DNA of 40,968 bases, taken from positions 1 to 40,968 of the forward strand of contig JADFNE010000038.1 of NCBI GenBank assembly GCA_022563535.1, read 5' to 3'. Shown here piece by piece: positions 7,588 through 15,392 of this stretch. Each line of letters opens with the position of its first letter. Position 1 is the stretch's first letter. The notes beneath the pieces are model-generated. The model ran no database searches. It saw nothing but the letters and a program-made list of their open reading frames with translations, and was not told the DNA's origin. The position numbers were made by a program, and so were the translations under genes. The stretch is from Myxococcales bacterium. Lineage in GTDB: Bacteria > Myxococcota_A > UBA9160 > UBA4427.

Positions 7588-8093
7588 TGCGGGCTCCTCT
7601 TTGCTCACAAACCGTCTAAAGTTAGCATTCTATATCTACAATGCTGACGGCGCGTAGAACTTCTCGCTGATCTATCAGGATGAGGGCGAGCCGGAGGAGA
7701 ATTGAACGAGTTCGTCTGTGTTCCGCACGATGGACGTAAGTCTTCACCGACGAGTCGAGACGTTGAGGTCTTACGTCCGCCGCGCGGAGGAGTTCAAAGA
7801 CCACGCCGGAGAGGGGCTGCTGTGAGTCCGAGCCCCGGCCCGGCACTGGCTGTCCGTCCTCAATATCGGTCCGTCCCGGAATCGTTGAGCTATTTCCCCG
7901 CCCGTCCAACCCATGCAGGCTACTCCTGCCATCCGTTCGGCCCGTAAATTGCCCCCGCGGCTCCTCTCAGATCCCCCGTCAGTGAAGGCATCTAGTTGTA
8001 GAGGCCCTCGTTGTCGGGTAATTCGAGAGGGCGCGAGGAGCGGAATCAGGCATCGCCTCCGTGTGAGGCTTCCACGGAGCGATTGAACCGTGC
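7588..8093. other. Intergenic region carrying short-repeat copy 1
   Basis: About 500 bp between the DUF151-like gene and the next minus-strand gene. Apart from the repeat at 7970-8027 and whatever promoter drives the DUF151/Rrf2 pair, no supported gene is visible. Confidence 0.5.
7970..8027 (-). repeat. Short interspersed repeat, copy 1 (longest)
   Basis: Its left 34 bp (7970-8003, plus strand GATCCCCCGTCAGTGAAGGC...) are identical to 10032-10065. Its right part (7989-8027, CATCTAGTTGTAGAGGCCCT...) matches 8738-8768 in 29 of 31 and 9862-9900 in 35 of 39 positions. Read on the minus strand it spells PDNEGLYN-stop, but upstream stops show that it is not the end of a gene here. Confidence 0.8.
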
Positions 8094-8555
8094 CTAGCCC
8101 ATCTCGCGCTCGACGAAATCCGCAAAGCTTCGGGGGATCTGCGACCGAGCGTTGGGCCACCAGCGTTTGACACCAGGCTGTTTGATGACCCACCGGAGTA
8201 TCTCCTTCTGCGCTTCCCACGACTCCGAATCCAAGTTGCCGTCGCGGTGTAGGTCGTACATGCGCGAGAAGCCGAAGAAGAATCGCGTGAGCAGTAGCGA
8301 GAAGCGCAGCCGCTCGGCGCGACTCAGATCACGCGAGTCTGCGAGGCCGAGTTCGTAGAGGCTCGCAGTATCGGAGTCGCCAGTGACTAGGTTGATGAAC
8401 CCCGACATGGACATGTCGCCGAGGATTTCTTGCTGGGCAGAACTTCGAACGGCGCGTGTGTTCTGGCGGATCTGTGTCGCTAGGTACAGCAACGATACGA
8501 TCACGCCGATCGCGCCGACGAATTCGCCGATATTCCCGAGGTCTTGGAGTGTCAC
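8094..8555 (-). CDS. Small membrane-anchored protein of unknown function
   Basis: From GTG 8555 the protein is 153 residues: VTLQDLGNIGEFVGAIGVIV begins a single N-terminal membrane helix, followed by YLATQIRQNTRAVRSSAQQE and a soluble helical domain rich in aromatic residues (LLLTRFFFGFSRMYDL, SWEAQKEILRW). I recognise this layout (G-E-x-x-GA-x-x-V-x-x-LIYLA-x-QIRQNT) as a recurrent uncharacterised family in environmental bacteria, but know no function. The upstream in-frame extension to 8771 crosses repeat copy 2 and is rejected as coding. The gene is bracketed by repeat copies at 7970 and 8738, so it may have arrived as part of a mobile block. Confidence 0.65.
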   Translation of the reverse strand: MTLQDLGNIGEFVGAIGVIVSLLYLATQIRQNTRAVRSSAQQEILGDMSMSGFINLVTGDSDTASLYELGLADSRDLSRAERLRFSLLLTRFFFGFSRMYDLHRDGNLDSESWEAQKEILRWVIKQPGVKRWWPNARSQIPRSFADFVEREMG

Positions 8556-8737
8556 CGTACGCCGCCTAGCTTTTAGGCTGCGAGCCTTCGACCGCGAAGG
8601 CAGCAGTCTTCGCAGCATCGTAGCAGTGTGGGGAACGGCTCGGCAGCACAGAATCCCATTTGGGATTCGGGGTTTCCTGGTTCCATGCGGTGGCGAGGGC
8701 TTCGCTTCCCCCGTTCGTATTACACGGTTGAACGCTT

Positions 8738-8768
8738 CATCTACTTGTAGAGACCCTCGTTGTCGGGT
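8738..8768 (-). repeat. Short interspersed repeat, copy 2
   Basis: CATCTACTTGTAGAGACCCT and the following TCGTTGTCGGGT match copy 1 in 29 of 31 positions. It contains a CTAC-TT-GTAG palindrome, and lies between the small membrane protein and the methyltransferase. Confidence 0.75.
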
Positions 8769-8992
8769 CATGGGACCCAGTTGCTAAACGATCAGAGTAG
8801 TGATGTGGCGTCGATTCCTATTCGGCCATCTAGCCTATTCATACGACAGAGAACGGATGTTGCGGAGGAACCGCGAGTCTCACAACGACCCGCCGGGAGG
8901 CTGCGCCGAGAGTGCCTACCACCAGCAGCCTGTATAGTAGTTGAGCAGGCGAGCGACCATTAGACGGAGTGACCTGCCGAGGAGTTCTTCCA

Positions 8993-9790
8993 TTGCCGTC
9001 AGCCAGGTACCCGCGCGCATCCAAGTACACAGACCTTGATCTGGTCTACTCCCAGTGCAGCGGCCCGGGCGGGCTTGAGCTTGCAGAGTTTCTCGGCGAT
9101 CGCCTTGAACTCTCGCCGGGGATGCGCGTCTTGGACGTGGGCTCGTATCGCGGCTACCAGAGCTGCTTCCTTGCGAGAGAATATGACGTTCAGGTGGTCG
9201 CCATCGATCCATTGGACGACCGTGAGGACGGGCGTCCAATGGCCGAGCACACCCTCGCCAACGCTGCTTCCTGGGGAGTGGGAACATCGGTGCTTCCACT
9301 CAAGCTGCAGCTGAAGCCCAGTCCGTCAGAAGGCCACTCCGTCCCGACTACGCCATTCGCTGAGAATACTTTCGATGCAGTGTATTGCACTACGGCACTT
9401 GAAATGGTTCGGTCGTACTGGGGTGAAGCTGGCTACCAGAGCTGCCTCGCCGAGATTAGGCGAGTCCTTCGACCCGGTGCCGTCTTCGGGTTGGCGGAAC
9501 CCATGCATCATGACAGGCCGATCCCGGAGGATCTCTTGCCCCACGTGTCACAGAAATTCGGGTGGAAGGAGTGCTTTCGAAGCCTCGGACATACCGTCGA
9601 ATCTGTGGACGCAGCGGGGTTCGTGACGCTCGAGTCGGGCCACGCACCCGACGCACAGGCTTGGTGGCAAGCTTACGCTTCCCACGATCCTTTCTGCAAG
9701 CTCAAGCCGGATGGGGATCCCAAAACCCTCGCTGTCGATGCCGGCCGCTGGGTGAGCTTTGGGTACGTTGTCGCTAGAAATCCCGAATGA
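8993..9790 (+). CDS. Class I SAM-dependent methyltransferase
   Basis: From TTG 8993 the protein has 265 residues; that start has GAGGAG eight bases upstream, whereas the GTG at 8969 has none. Motif I is VLDVGSYRG (residues 46-54), followed by an acidic residue after strand 2 (VVAIDPLDD), motif IV-like FDAVYCTTALEMV and a post-motif strand RVLRPGAVFGLAEP, all typical of Methyltransf_11/25 proteins. The region after LAEP, with FGWKECFRSLGHTVESVDAAGF, fits small-molecule methyltransferases. The substrate is not evident and no biosynthetic neighbours help. It sits between repeat copies 2 and 3, suggesting recent acquisition or shuffling. Confidence 0.82.
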   Translation: MPSARYPRASKYTDLDLVYSQCSGPGGLELAEFLGDRLELSPGMRVLDVGSYRGYQSCFLAREYDVQVVAIDPLDDREDGRPMAEHTLANAASWGVGTSVLPLKLQLKPSPSEGHSVPTTPFAENTFDAVYCTTALEMVRSYWGEAGYQSCLAEIRRVLRPGAVFGLAEPMHHDRPIPEDLLPHVSQKFGWKECFRSLGHTVESVDAAGFVTLESGHAPDAQAWWQAYASHDPFCKLKPDGDPKTLAVDAGRWVSFGYVVARNPE

Positions 9791-9861
9791 TCGGCCTACC
9801 GATCGGCGTCGGCGTGGTTGCCCTCGATCCCTGCACCATCCGGATTACCAGCGAGAGCGTG

Positions 9862-9900
9862 CATCTACTCGTAGAGCCCCTCGTTGTCGGGTGATTCGAG
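9862..9900 (-). repeat. Short interspersed repeat, copy 3
   Basis: CATCTACTCGTAGAGCCCCT plus TCGTTGTCGGGTGATTCGAG matches copy 1 (7989-8027) in 35 of 39 positions. It contains a perfect CTAC-TC-GTAG palindrome. It follows the methyltransferase stop by 72 bp. Confidence 0.75.
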
Positions 9901-10031
9901 TGACAGGGTGGCGGCAATATTCCCGCAAGGGAGAGGGATGCCGTTGCGGTTGGAATCAGAGTCTATCCGGCCCGAACTCACATCAGATCCGACCCTAGGG
10001 CAGAGTGGCGGGTCGAAATACTCCCATTCTC

Positions 10032-10065
10032 GATCCCCCGTCAGTGAAGGCATCTAGTTGTAGAG
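10032..10065 (-). repeat. Short interspersed repeat, copy 4, at the end of the sigma-54 activator gene
   Basis: 34 bp identical to 7970-8003. It overlaps the last codons of the sigma-54 activator, supplying its LYN-stop end. Together with copy 1 it forms direct repeats bracketing about 2.0 kb (8004-10031) that contains the small membrane protein and the methyltransferase. Confidence 0.85.
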
Positions 10066-11421
10066 CCCTTCCCGCGTGATACCGAGTTCTTTTGCGGAGC
10101 GGGCCCGCTTGCCGGTGTTGTTTGCCAAAGTGCGCCGGATGACCTGTGCTTCGACCTGGGCCACGATCTCGCGCAGGGTCTTGCCGATATGCTCTTCACT
10201 GTCGATCGGAGTTCTGACGTCGCAAATCGACTCCGACAGAAACTCTGGCGTGATGAGGGATAGGGGACCCGCCAGGGCGATTGCCCGCTGAATCTCGTTT
10301 TCGAGTTCGCGCACATTTCCGGGCCAGGGATAGGTGAGAAAAAGTTCGGCGGCCGCCTGAGAGAGTTCGGCCGGTCGTTGATTCGGCGAGGCTTTACCAC
10401 CGCCGTTGCTGTACAAGCGCAGAAAGTGTTCGGCGATCAGGATGATGTCGCCGTTTCGCTTGCGCAGCGGTGGGATCGAAATTGGAAACACCGCGAGCCG
10501 GTAGTAGAGGTCTTCGCGAAATGCCCCGCGTGAGGCTTCGACCCGAAGGTCTCGATTGCTCGCGGCAATGATGCGGACATCTACCTTCCTGACCTTGCTG
10601 CTCCCGACGGGCCGGATCTCCTTTTCTTGCAGCGCGCGCAGCAGCTTGGCCTGGAGCGGCGCGGAGGTTTCCCCAATTTCGTCGAGGAACAAGGTGCCGT
10701 GTCGAGCCAACTCGAAGAGACCAATTTTGTTCGTGTTGGCTCCGGTAAAGGCGCCGCGAACGTATCCGAACAACTCGCTTTCGAGCAATGCATCGGGGAT
10801 CGCGGCACAGTTCAAGGCGACGAAGTTTTCCCCGGCTCGGGGACTCATCTGATGGATCGCCTTGGCAAAGATTTCCTTGCCGGTGCCTGTCTCTCCGTAG
10901 AGCAAAACCGTTGTGGATCCGCTGGCCGCTCGTTCGGAGAGATCGAACGCCGCGAGAATGGCTTCACTGCGACCGATGATCTTGTGACTCGCTGCGCCGC
11001 GACCCTCGGCTGTGTGTTGCGGGGCGACTCGCAAGCCGGTTCGACCGCGGTCCAGAACGACTTTTGCGATTCGTGCGCACAACTCTCGTCGCCAACGGGC
11101 GCCCTGAAGGCGCGAATCCGAAATCAGGATCTCGCCTCCCCCAAGCGGGATGTGTTGGCGCAATTCCATAGCCGCAGCGGCCGGTGCGAGAACCAGGAGC
11201 GGTGGCATGTCCTTGATTGCGATCAGCTTCGCGATCGCATCGGGCACGGGTTCCATTTCTTCGAGGGCCAGCACCGCGGCTTCAAAACTCGAAACCGGAA
11301 GGTCTGTGGCTGTCTCGACATCACGAGCCCAGACGACGTCGAGGCTTTCGGCTTCCAGCAGTCCGTTCTGGACCAGGCCTTGCTCCGGACCGATCCATAG
11401 GATGGTATGAATGGCTTGCAT
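10054..11421 (-). CDS. Sigma-54-dependent activator, truncated at its HTH and with a degenerate receiver
   Basis: A 455-residue NtrC-family enhancer-binding protein. Residues 1-125 have a receiver-like alternation, but the acidic pair and the phospho-acceptor Asp are missing (ILWIGPEQG; AAVLALEEM), so control is probably not by phosphorylation. The AAA+ domain is complete: Walker A GETGTGKE (176-183), the sigma-54-contacting loop GAFTGA (223-228), Walker B GTLFLDEIG (242-250), and the sensor regions NRDLRVE and WPGNVRELENE. The Fis-type HTH begins normally (AKELGITREGLY) but stops after Asn455, where family members continue for about ten residues through the recognition helix. The stop lies inside repeat copy 4, so DNA binding may be impaired. 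It is the last gene of the pentose-phosphate run, 168 bp after the GH15 gene. Confidence 0.9.
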   Translation of the reverse strand: MQAIHTILWIGPEQGLVQNGLLEAESLDVVWARDVETATDLPVSSFEAAVLALEEMEPVPDAIAKLIAIKDMPPLLVLAPAAAAMELRQHIPLGGGEILISDSRLQGARWRRELCARIAKVVLDRGRTGLRVAPQHTAEGRGAASHKIIGRSEAILAAFDLSERAASGSTTVLLYGETGTGKEIFAKAIHQMSPRAGENFVALNCAAIPDALLESELFGYVRGAFTGANTNKIGLFELARHGTLFLDEIGETSAPLQAKLLRALQEKEIRPVGSSKVRKVDVRIIAASNRDLRVEASRGAFREDLYYRLAVFPISIPPLRKRNGDIILIAEHFLRLYSNGGGKASPNQRPAELSQAAAELFLTYPWPGNVRELENEIQRAIALAGPLSLITPEFLSESICDVRTPIDSEEHIGKTLREIVAQVEAQVIRRTLANNTGKRARSAKELGITREGLYN

Positions 11422-11589
11422 GACTCATCTCCAATATTCCCAGTGTGTTGGCTGTCGTGGAGATGGCAGCAATTGCAACCGGCATGCCGAGTCTGTTCGA
11501 CCGCTGGGGGCGAACTGATGCGCCGCCGCGCTTGGGTCGTATGCGACATCGAGCCAAACGTGACACGGGAATTGATCGAGGGTGTCGTG

Positions 11590-13431
11590 CTAGGCGCGGT
11601 TTCCCAGCGCACGGTCCAGGTTGAAGGCGGCGCTGATGAGTACGAAGTGGGTGAACGCCTGTGGGAAATTGCCGAGTGCCTCGCCGTTGCTTCCGGTTTC
11701 TTCCGCGTAGAGGCCCAGATGGTTGCCGTATCCGATCATCTGTTCGAAGAGGAGACGCGCGTCATCCAGGCGTTCGGGGTCGTCGACGCCGGCTCGGGTC
11801 ATGGCTTCGACCAGCCAAAAGGTGCACAGATTGAAGGTGCCCTCGTTACCGCTGAGGCCGTCCTCGGTCTTCGAGACGTCGTAGCGGCGGACCAGGCTGT
11901 CGGAGACCAGGCCTCCATTCGCGGGCGAATGGTTGATCGCGTCGATGGTGTTGAGCATGCGGGGATCACTCGGAGAGAGGAAAAACACCAGGGGCATCAT
12001 CAAGCTGGAGGCGTCCAGGGCGTCGCTGCCGTAGCTCTGGACGAAGGCCTGGCGTTTGTCGCTCCAGCCCTTCTGCATGATTTGCTCATAGATTTCATCG
12101 CGGACGCGCAACCAGCGTTCTCGATCTGCGGGAAATGAGCGTTTGTCCGCCAGTCTCAGGCCTCGGTCGATCGCTACCCAACACATGAGTTTCGAATAGA
12201 CGAAGTGCTGTTGGCCTCCGCGCACCTCCCAGATGCCTTCGTCGCGTTCCTGCCAGTGATCACAGACCCAGTTGATCAACTTTCTCAAGCTGGACCAGAG
12301 GTCGAAACTGATGGGAGTCCCGTACTTGTTGAAGAGGTAGACCGAATCCATCAGCTCGCCGTAGATGTCGAGCTGCATCTGGTCGAAGGCTCCGTTGCCG
12401 ATGCGCACTGGACGCGATTCCCGGTAGCCCTCGAGATGATCCAGGGTTTCCTCGGGCAAATCGTGGCGCCCGTCAATGCCGTACATGATCTGGAGAGAAC
12501 CATCGGGATTGAGTTCTCGACAACGCGCCTCGAGGAAGTGCATGAACGCCTTGGCCTCTTCGGTGAAGCCGATACGCAAAAACGCGTATACCGTAAACGC
12601 CGCGTCGCGTATCCAGGTATAGCGGTAGTCCCAATTCCGCGACCCGCCCAGGGTTTCGGGCAACGATGTCGTGGGCGCCGCGACGATGGCGCCCGTGGGC
12701 TCGTAGGTGAGCAGTTTGAGCAACAGCGCGGAGCGGTGGACGTGTTCGCGCCAACGTCCTGTATAGGTGCACTGGGAGAGCCACTTGCGCCAGTAATTCA
12801 CGGTGCGCTTGAACAGCATGTCACTCGTTTCGTCGTCGATGCGAGGGCCCGGACCCTGGCCGCACTCGACTTCGCGCAGGGTAAGCACCAGGCTTTCGCC
12901 TTCCTGCAGCTCAAACTCGGCCTGGGCTCCCTTGCCGTCGGTTGAAAGCGGGGTGGGGGAACAGAGTTCCAGACTCAAATCTGCGGATTCAAAAACGGCG
13001 CCGGTCGGGGAAAGGCTCACTGTGTGTTCGTCGCGAGCAAAGTTGAAGGCGGGGGTGCAGTCGAGTCCGAAAGTCATGTTGCCCCGCACGACGTGGACAT
13101 GGCGCACTATCCAGCAAAATCCCGTCTCACCCTCTGCGAGGCCGACTGGCATGTAGTCCGTAATCTGTGCGACGCCGTGGGTCGACAAAAAGCGTGTCAC
13201 CAGAATGTTCGTTTCGGGCCAGTAGAGTTGTTTGAAGGTGATGTCCGGGCCCAGGGGCGCCAATTTGAAGCTGCCGCCCTTTTCTTTGTCGAGCAGCGCG
13301 CAAAAAACCGCTGGCGAATCAAAGCGCGGGAAACAGAGCCAGTCCAGCGAACCGTCGGTGCAAACGAGCGCCGCCGTGTGCATGTTGCCGATGATTCCGT
13401 GTTCTTCGATCGGAGGATACGCCGATGCCAT
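11590..13431 (-). CDS. Glycoside hydrolase family 15 protein (glucoamylase/trehalase-like)
   Basis: A 613-residue GH15 enzyme, the usual length for bacterial cytoplasmic members, with no signal peptide. An N-terminal beta-sandwich domain ([33 protein letters not shown]) precedes the (alpha/alpha)6 barrel. Barrel motifs include [15 protein letters not shown] (262-276), [10 protein letters not shown] with the likely catalytic acid Glu402, and [12 protein letters not shown] with the second catalytic Glu530. Activities in this group include glucoamylase, glucodextranase and trehalase, releasing glucose; which one applies cannot be told. Encoded directly after pgl, it probably feeds glucose from trehalose or glycogen into the pentose phosphate pathway. 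GH15 genes next to zwf/gnd-type clusters are known in several phyla. Confidence 0.9.
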   Translation of the reverse strand: MASAYPPIEEHGIIGNMHTAALVCTDGSLDWLCFPRFDSPAVFCALLDKEKGGSFKLAPLGPDITFKQLYWPETNILVTRFLSTHGVAQITDYMPVGLAEGETGFCWIVRHVHVVRGNMTFGLDCTPAFNFARDEHTVSLSPTGAVFESADLSLELCSPTPLSTDGKGAQAEFELQEGESLVLTLREVECGQGPGPRIDDETSDMLFKRTVNYWRKWLSQCTYTGRWREHVHRSALLLKLLTYEPTGAIVAAPTTSLPETLGGSRNWDYRYTWIRDAAFTVYAFLRIGFTEEAKAFMHFLEARCRELNPDGSLQIMYGIDGRHDLPEETLDHLEGYRESRPVRIGNGAFDQMQLDIYGELMDSVYLFNKYGTPISFDLWSSLRKLINWVCDHWQERDEGIWEVRGGQQHFVYSKLMCWVAIDRGLRLADKRSFPADRERWLRVRDEIYEQIMQKGWSDKRQAFVQSYGSDALDASSLMMPLVFFLSPSDPRMLNTIDAINHSPANGGLVSDSLVRRYDVSKTEDGLSGNEGTFNLCTFWLVEAMTRAGVDDPERLDDARLLFEQMIGYGNHLGLYAEETGSNGEALGNFPQAFTHFVLISAAFNLDRALGNRA

Positions 13432-13449
13432 TAATCAATTCTCACCGTG

Positions 13450-14223
13450 TCACAGTTGCTTCGTTTCCGAAGTGAGTTGCTCGCCGGCCGCGTGATCGAT
13501 CAAATACAGCAAGCTACCCGGGTTGGGTTGGACTCCCTGAGAGGGATAGCGGGAGAAATTTTCGGGACCTTCGAGAACTGCAGCCAGCGCCTCTGCCTTG
13601 GCTTGGCCCGGAATCATGAACACGACGCGATCGGCTGCATTGATCAGCGGATAGGTGAAGGTCATGCGTGAGCAACCCAACTTCGCAACTTTGTTGCCCA
13701 CGACCCAGCGTTCTCCCTCGTGCAGGGCGTGGGTATCGGGAAACAATGAAGCCGTGTGGCCATCGGCGCCCATGCCCAGCAGAATCAAGTCGAAGCTCGG
13801 GGGCGGATCTCCCGCCAAAATGCCGAAGCCTTCTGCGATCTGGTCTTGATACATGCGCGCCGCTTGATCGAGATCGACCTGCTCGGCACACATGCGGTGG
13901 ATTTGAGAATCGTCGACCCGGAGTTCGTTGAGCAATGTGTCTTTTGCCATTCGGAAGTTCGATTCCGAATGTTCGGGATGCACCGTGCGCTCGTCTCCAA
14001 AGTAGAACTGGATTCGGTCCCAGGAGATCTTCTCTCGATACGGGCTTCGGGTCAGGATGCGGTGCAGGCGACACGGCGTCGAGCCCCCGGAAAGCGCCAC
14101 CCGAAAAACGGACCGGGCGTCGAGCGCCGCAATGTAGCAACGGACGAATTCCTCCGCGGCTGCGGTGCATACGGCCTGGGGGTCCTCGAGACATTGCACT
14201 TCTCGTTTCGGCAGCTCGCTCAA
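13450..14223 (-). CDS. pgl: 6-phosphogluconolactonase
   Basis: A 257-residue protein of the DevB/Pgl family, which hydrolyses 6-phosphogluconolactone to 6-phosphogluconate in the cytosol. Key motifs are LSGGSTP (44-50) for phosphate binding, FGDER (75-79), SNFRMAKDTLL, and the family signature GMGADGHTASLFP (150-162), whose Asp and His lie at the active site. Length is normal for the family. Its ATG overlaps the opcA stop (ATGA, 14220-14223), indicating translational coupling, and GH15 starts 18 bp after its stop. The order zwf-opcA-pgl places the enzyme immediately after the one that makes its substrate. Confidence 0.96.
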   Translation of the reverse strand: MSELPKREVQCLEDPQAVCTAAAEEFVRCYIAALDARSVFRVALSGGSTPCRLHRILTRSPYREKISWDRIQFYFGDERTVHPEHSESNFRMAKDTLLNELRVDDSQIHRMCAEQVDLDQAARMYQDQIAEGFGILAGDPPPSFDLILLGMGADGHTASLFPDTHALHEGERWVVGNKVAKLGCSRMTFTYPLINAADRVVFMIPGQAKAEALAAVLEGPENFSRYPSQGVQPNPGSLLYLIDHAAGEQLTSETKQL

Positions 14224-15392
14224 GTTCCCAGCTCCATCGCCATTGCCCGCGCAATCCCAAGGGCTTTGCGAAATTCGGCCTGTCCGGTGCGATTTGCCAG
14301 CTGCCAGGCCAGCATCAGGATCGGGGGATCGTTGGGCGTGGATATGAAATTCTCGGTTTGTGTTCCGTGGTCGATTCGGATCGCCACTCGCTCGCTGTCC
14401 AGCGCTTCGAATTCTGCTTCGAGTTTTGCTCCCGTCGGTCCGACGCCTCGTGAGGTCACGGTCGCGCGGCGAATCTCTGCCGGTCCCCCGTCGTTGCGAG
14501 AGATCTCGACCTGTACGGGTCCGCTGGCAGACAAGAACTTCATCATGAGGTGCTTGTTCGAACCCACTTTTCCGCCTTGAGGCTTCCAGGACAGGCAGTG
14601 AGCCAACCAGCCGATGAAGAGCCAGACCATGGGCAAGGCGTGGGGGCCGTGTTCGAGTTCAATGCGCTCGATGTGATTCAGGGCTCCCGGCAGCACGTGC
14701 GGTGCCAGCGATTCGCAGAACAGGCGTCGCCAGAACCGCGAGCGCATCCACGCGAGGTCCGTCACCAGACTCCGCTCTCGCGTTCCGAGCACCCAATTTG
14801 ACGTCGCGATCAAACCGGTGCGCGGGTCGCGCCATCCCCGACTGTCATAGATGATGCTGCTCGCCATTTCCTGGAGTTCCAGGAACAGGTCTCCGCCGGT
14901 CGGCGGCGGTTGGATCGAGTTCCACCAGAGCGAGGTCGGCAGATCGCCAATCAACAGGGGGCGAGCGGCGGAGGCGAGCCTGCCCAGCCCGTCGGCAGAT
15001 GCGCTGATGCGCACCTGTTCGCTGCTGATATGACGTCGCTTGCCCAACTGGGTCACGCCGGCGGTAACCTGGGCCACGATTCCTTGCGACTGTTCCGGAT
15101 CTTCCCCCACCAACAAGATGATGCGCGCCGGATGGCGGCGGGCCATCAAGCTGAACTGCGGAGCCAATGCATCGGCTTCAGCGGGGTTGTCGCAGTAGAC
15201 GATCAGGTTCGACATACACGCACGGGTTATGGGCTGATTATCGGCTGATGTGGCGTCGATGTTACACGGCGCTGCGAGCCGCAACCTGACGAACTCCTCC
15301 TCGACATGCTGCAACTCGACTGCGCGGGGCGGGGCCAGCGCTTCGTAGTCGTGAGGAGCAGAGACAGGAGAAGCGCTCACAGGGCTCTCCAC
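14220..15392 (-). CDS. opcA: OpcA, glucose-6-phosphate dehydrogenase assembly protein
   Basis: A 390-residue OpcA protein. The variable N-terminal 30 residues are followed by VRLRLAAPCNIDATSADNQP, MSNLIVYCDNPAEADAL, RHPARIILL, and the PLLIGDLPTSLWWNSIQPPP segment that is diagnostic of OpcA. Later IIYDSRGWRDPRTGL and DLAWMRSRFWRRLFCESLAP agree with the family. OpcA activates and assembles Zwf in cyanobacteria and actinobacteria and in cyanobacteria links it to redox control. The gene overlaps zwf by 16 bp and pgl by 4 bp, so all three are translationally linked. Its presence suggests that Zwf activity here is allosterically or redox controlled. Confidence 0.95.
   Translation of the reverse strand: MESPVSASPVSAPHDYEALAPPRAVELQHVEEEFVRLRLAAPCNIDATSADNQPITRACMSNLIVYCDNPAEADALAPQFSLMARRHPARIILLVGEDPEQSQGIVAQVTAGVTQLGKRRHISSEQVRISASADGLGRLASAARPLLIGDLPTSLWWNSIQPPPTGGDLFLELQEMASSIIYDSRGWRDPRTGLIATSNWVLGTRERSLVTDLAWMRSRFWRRLFCESLAPHVLPGALNHIERIELEHGPHALPMVWLFIGWLAHCLSWKPQGGKVGSNKHLMMKFLSASGPVQVEISRNDGGPAEIRRATVTSRGVGPTGAKLEAEFEALDSERVAIRIDHGTQTENFISTPNDPPILMLAWQLANRTGQAEFRKALGIARAMAMELGT

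Noticed and set aside
7970-10065. Short repeats as ends of protein genes, since they spell PDNEGLYN-stop on the minus strand
   Set aside because: Copy 1 has an in-frame TGA only a few codons upstream, and I saw no open frame running into copies 2 and 3, so the peptide is incidental.
7970-10065. Integron attC sites or a CRISPR array
   Set aside because: The copies lack attC core GTTRRRY/RYYYAAC pairs and no integron integrase is present; four unevenly spaced copies hundreds of bases apart are not a CRISPR array.
13444-14580. Plus-strand frames opposite pgl, opcA and zwf
   Set aside because: They are antisense to canonical enzymes whose motifs are intact.
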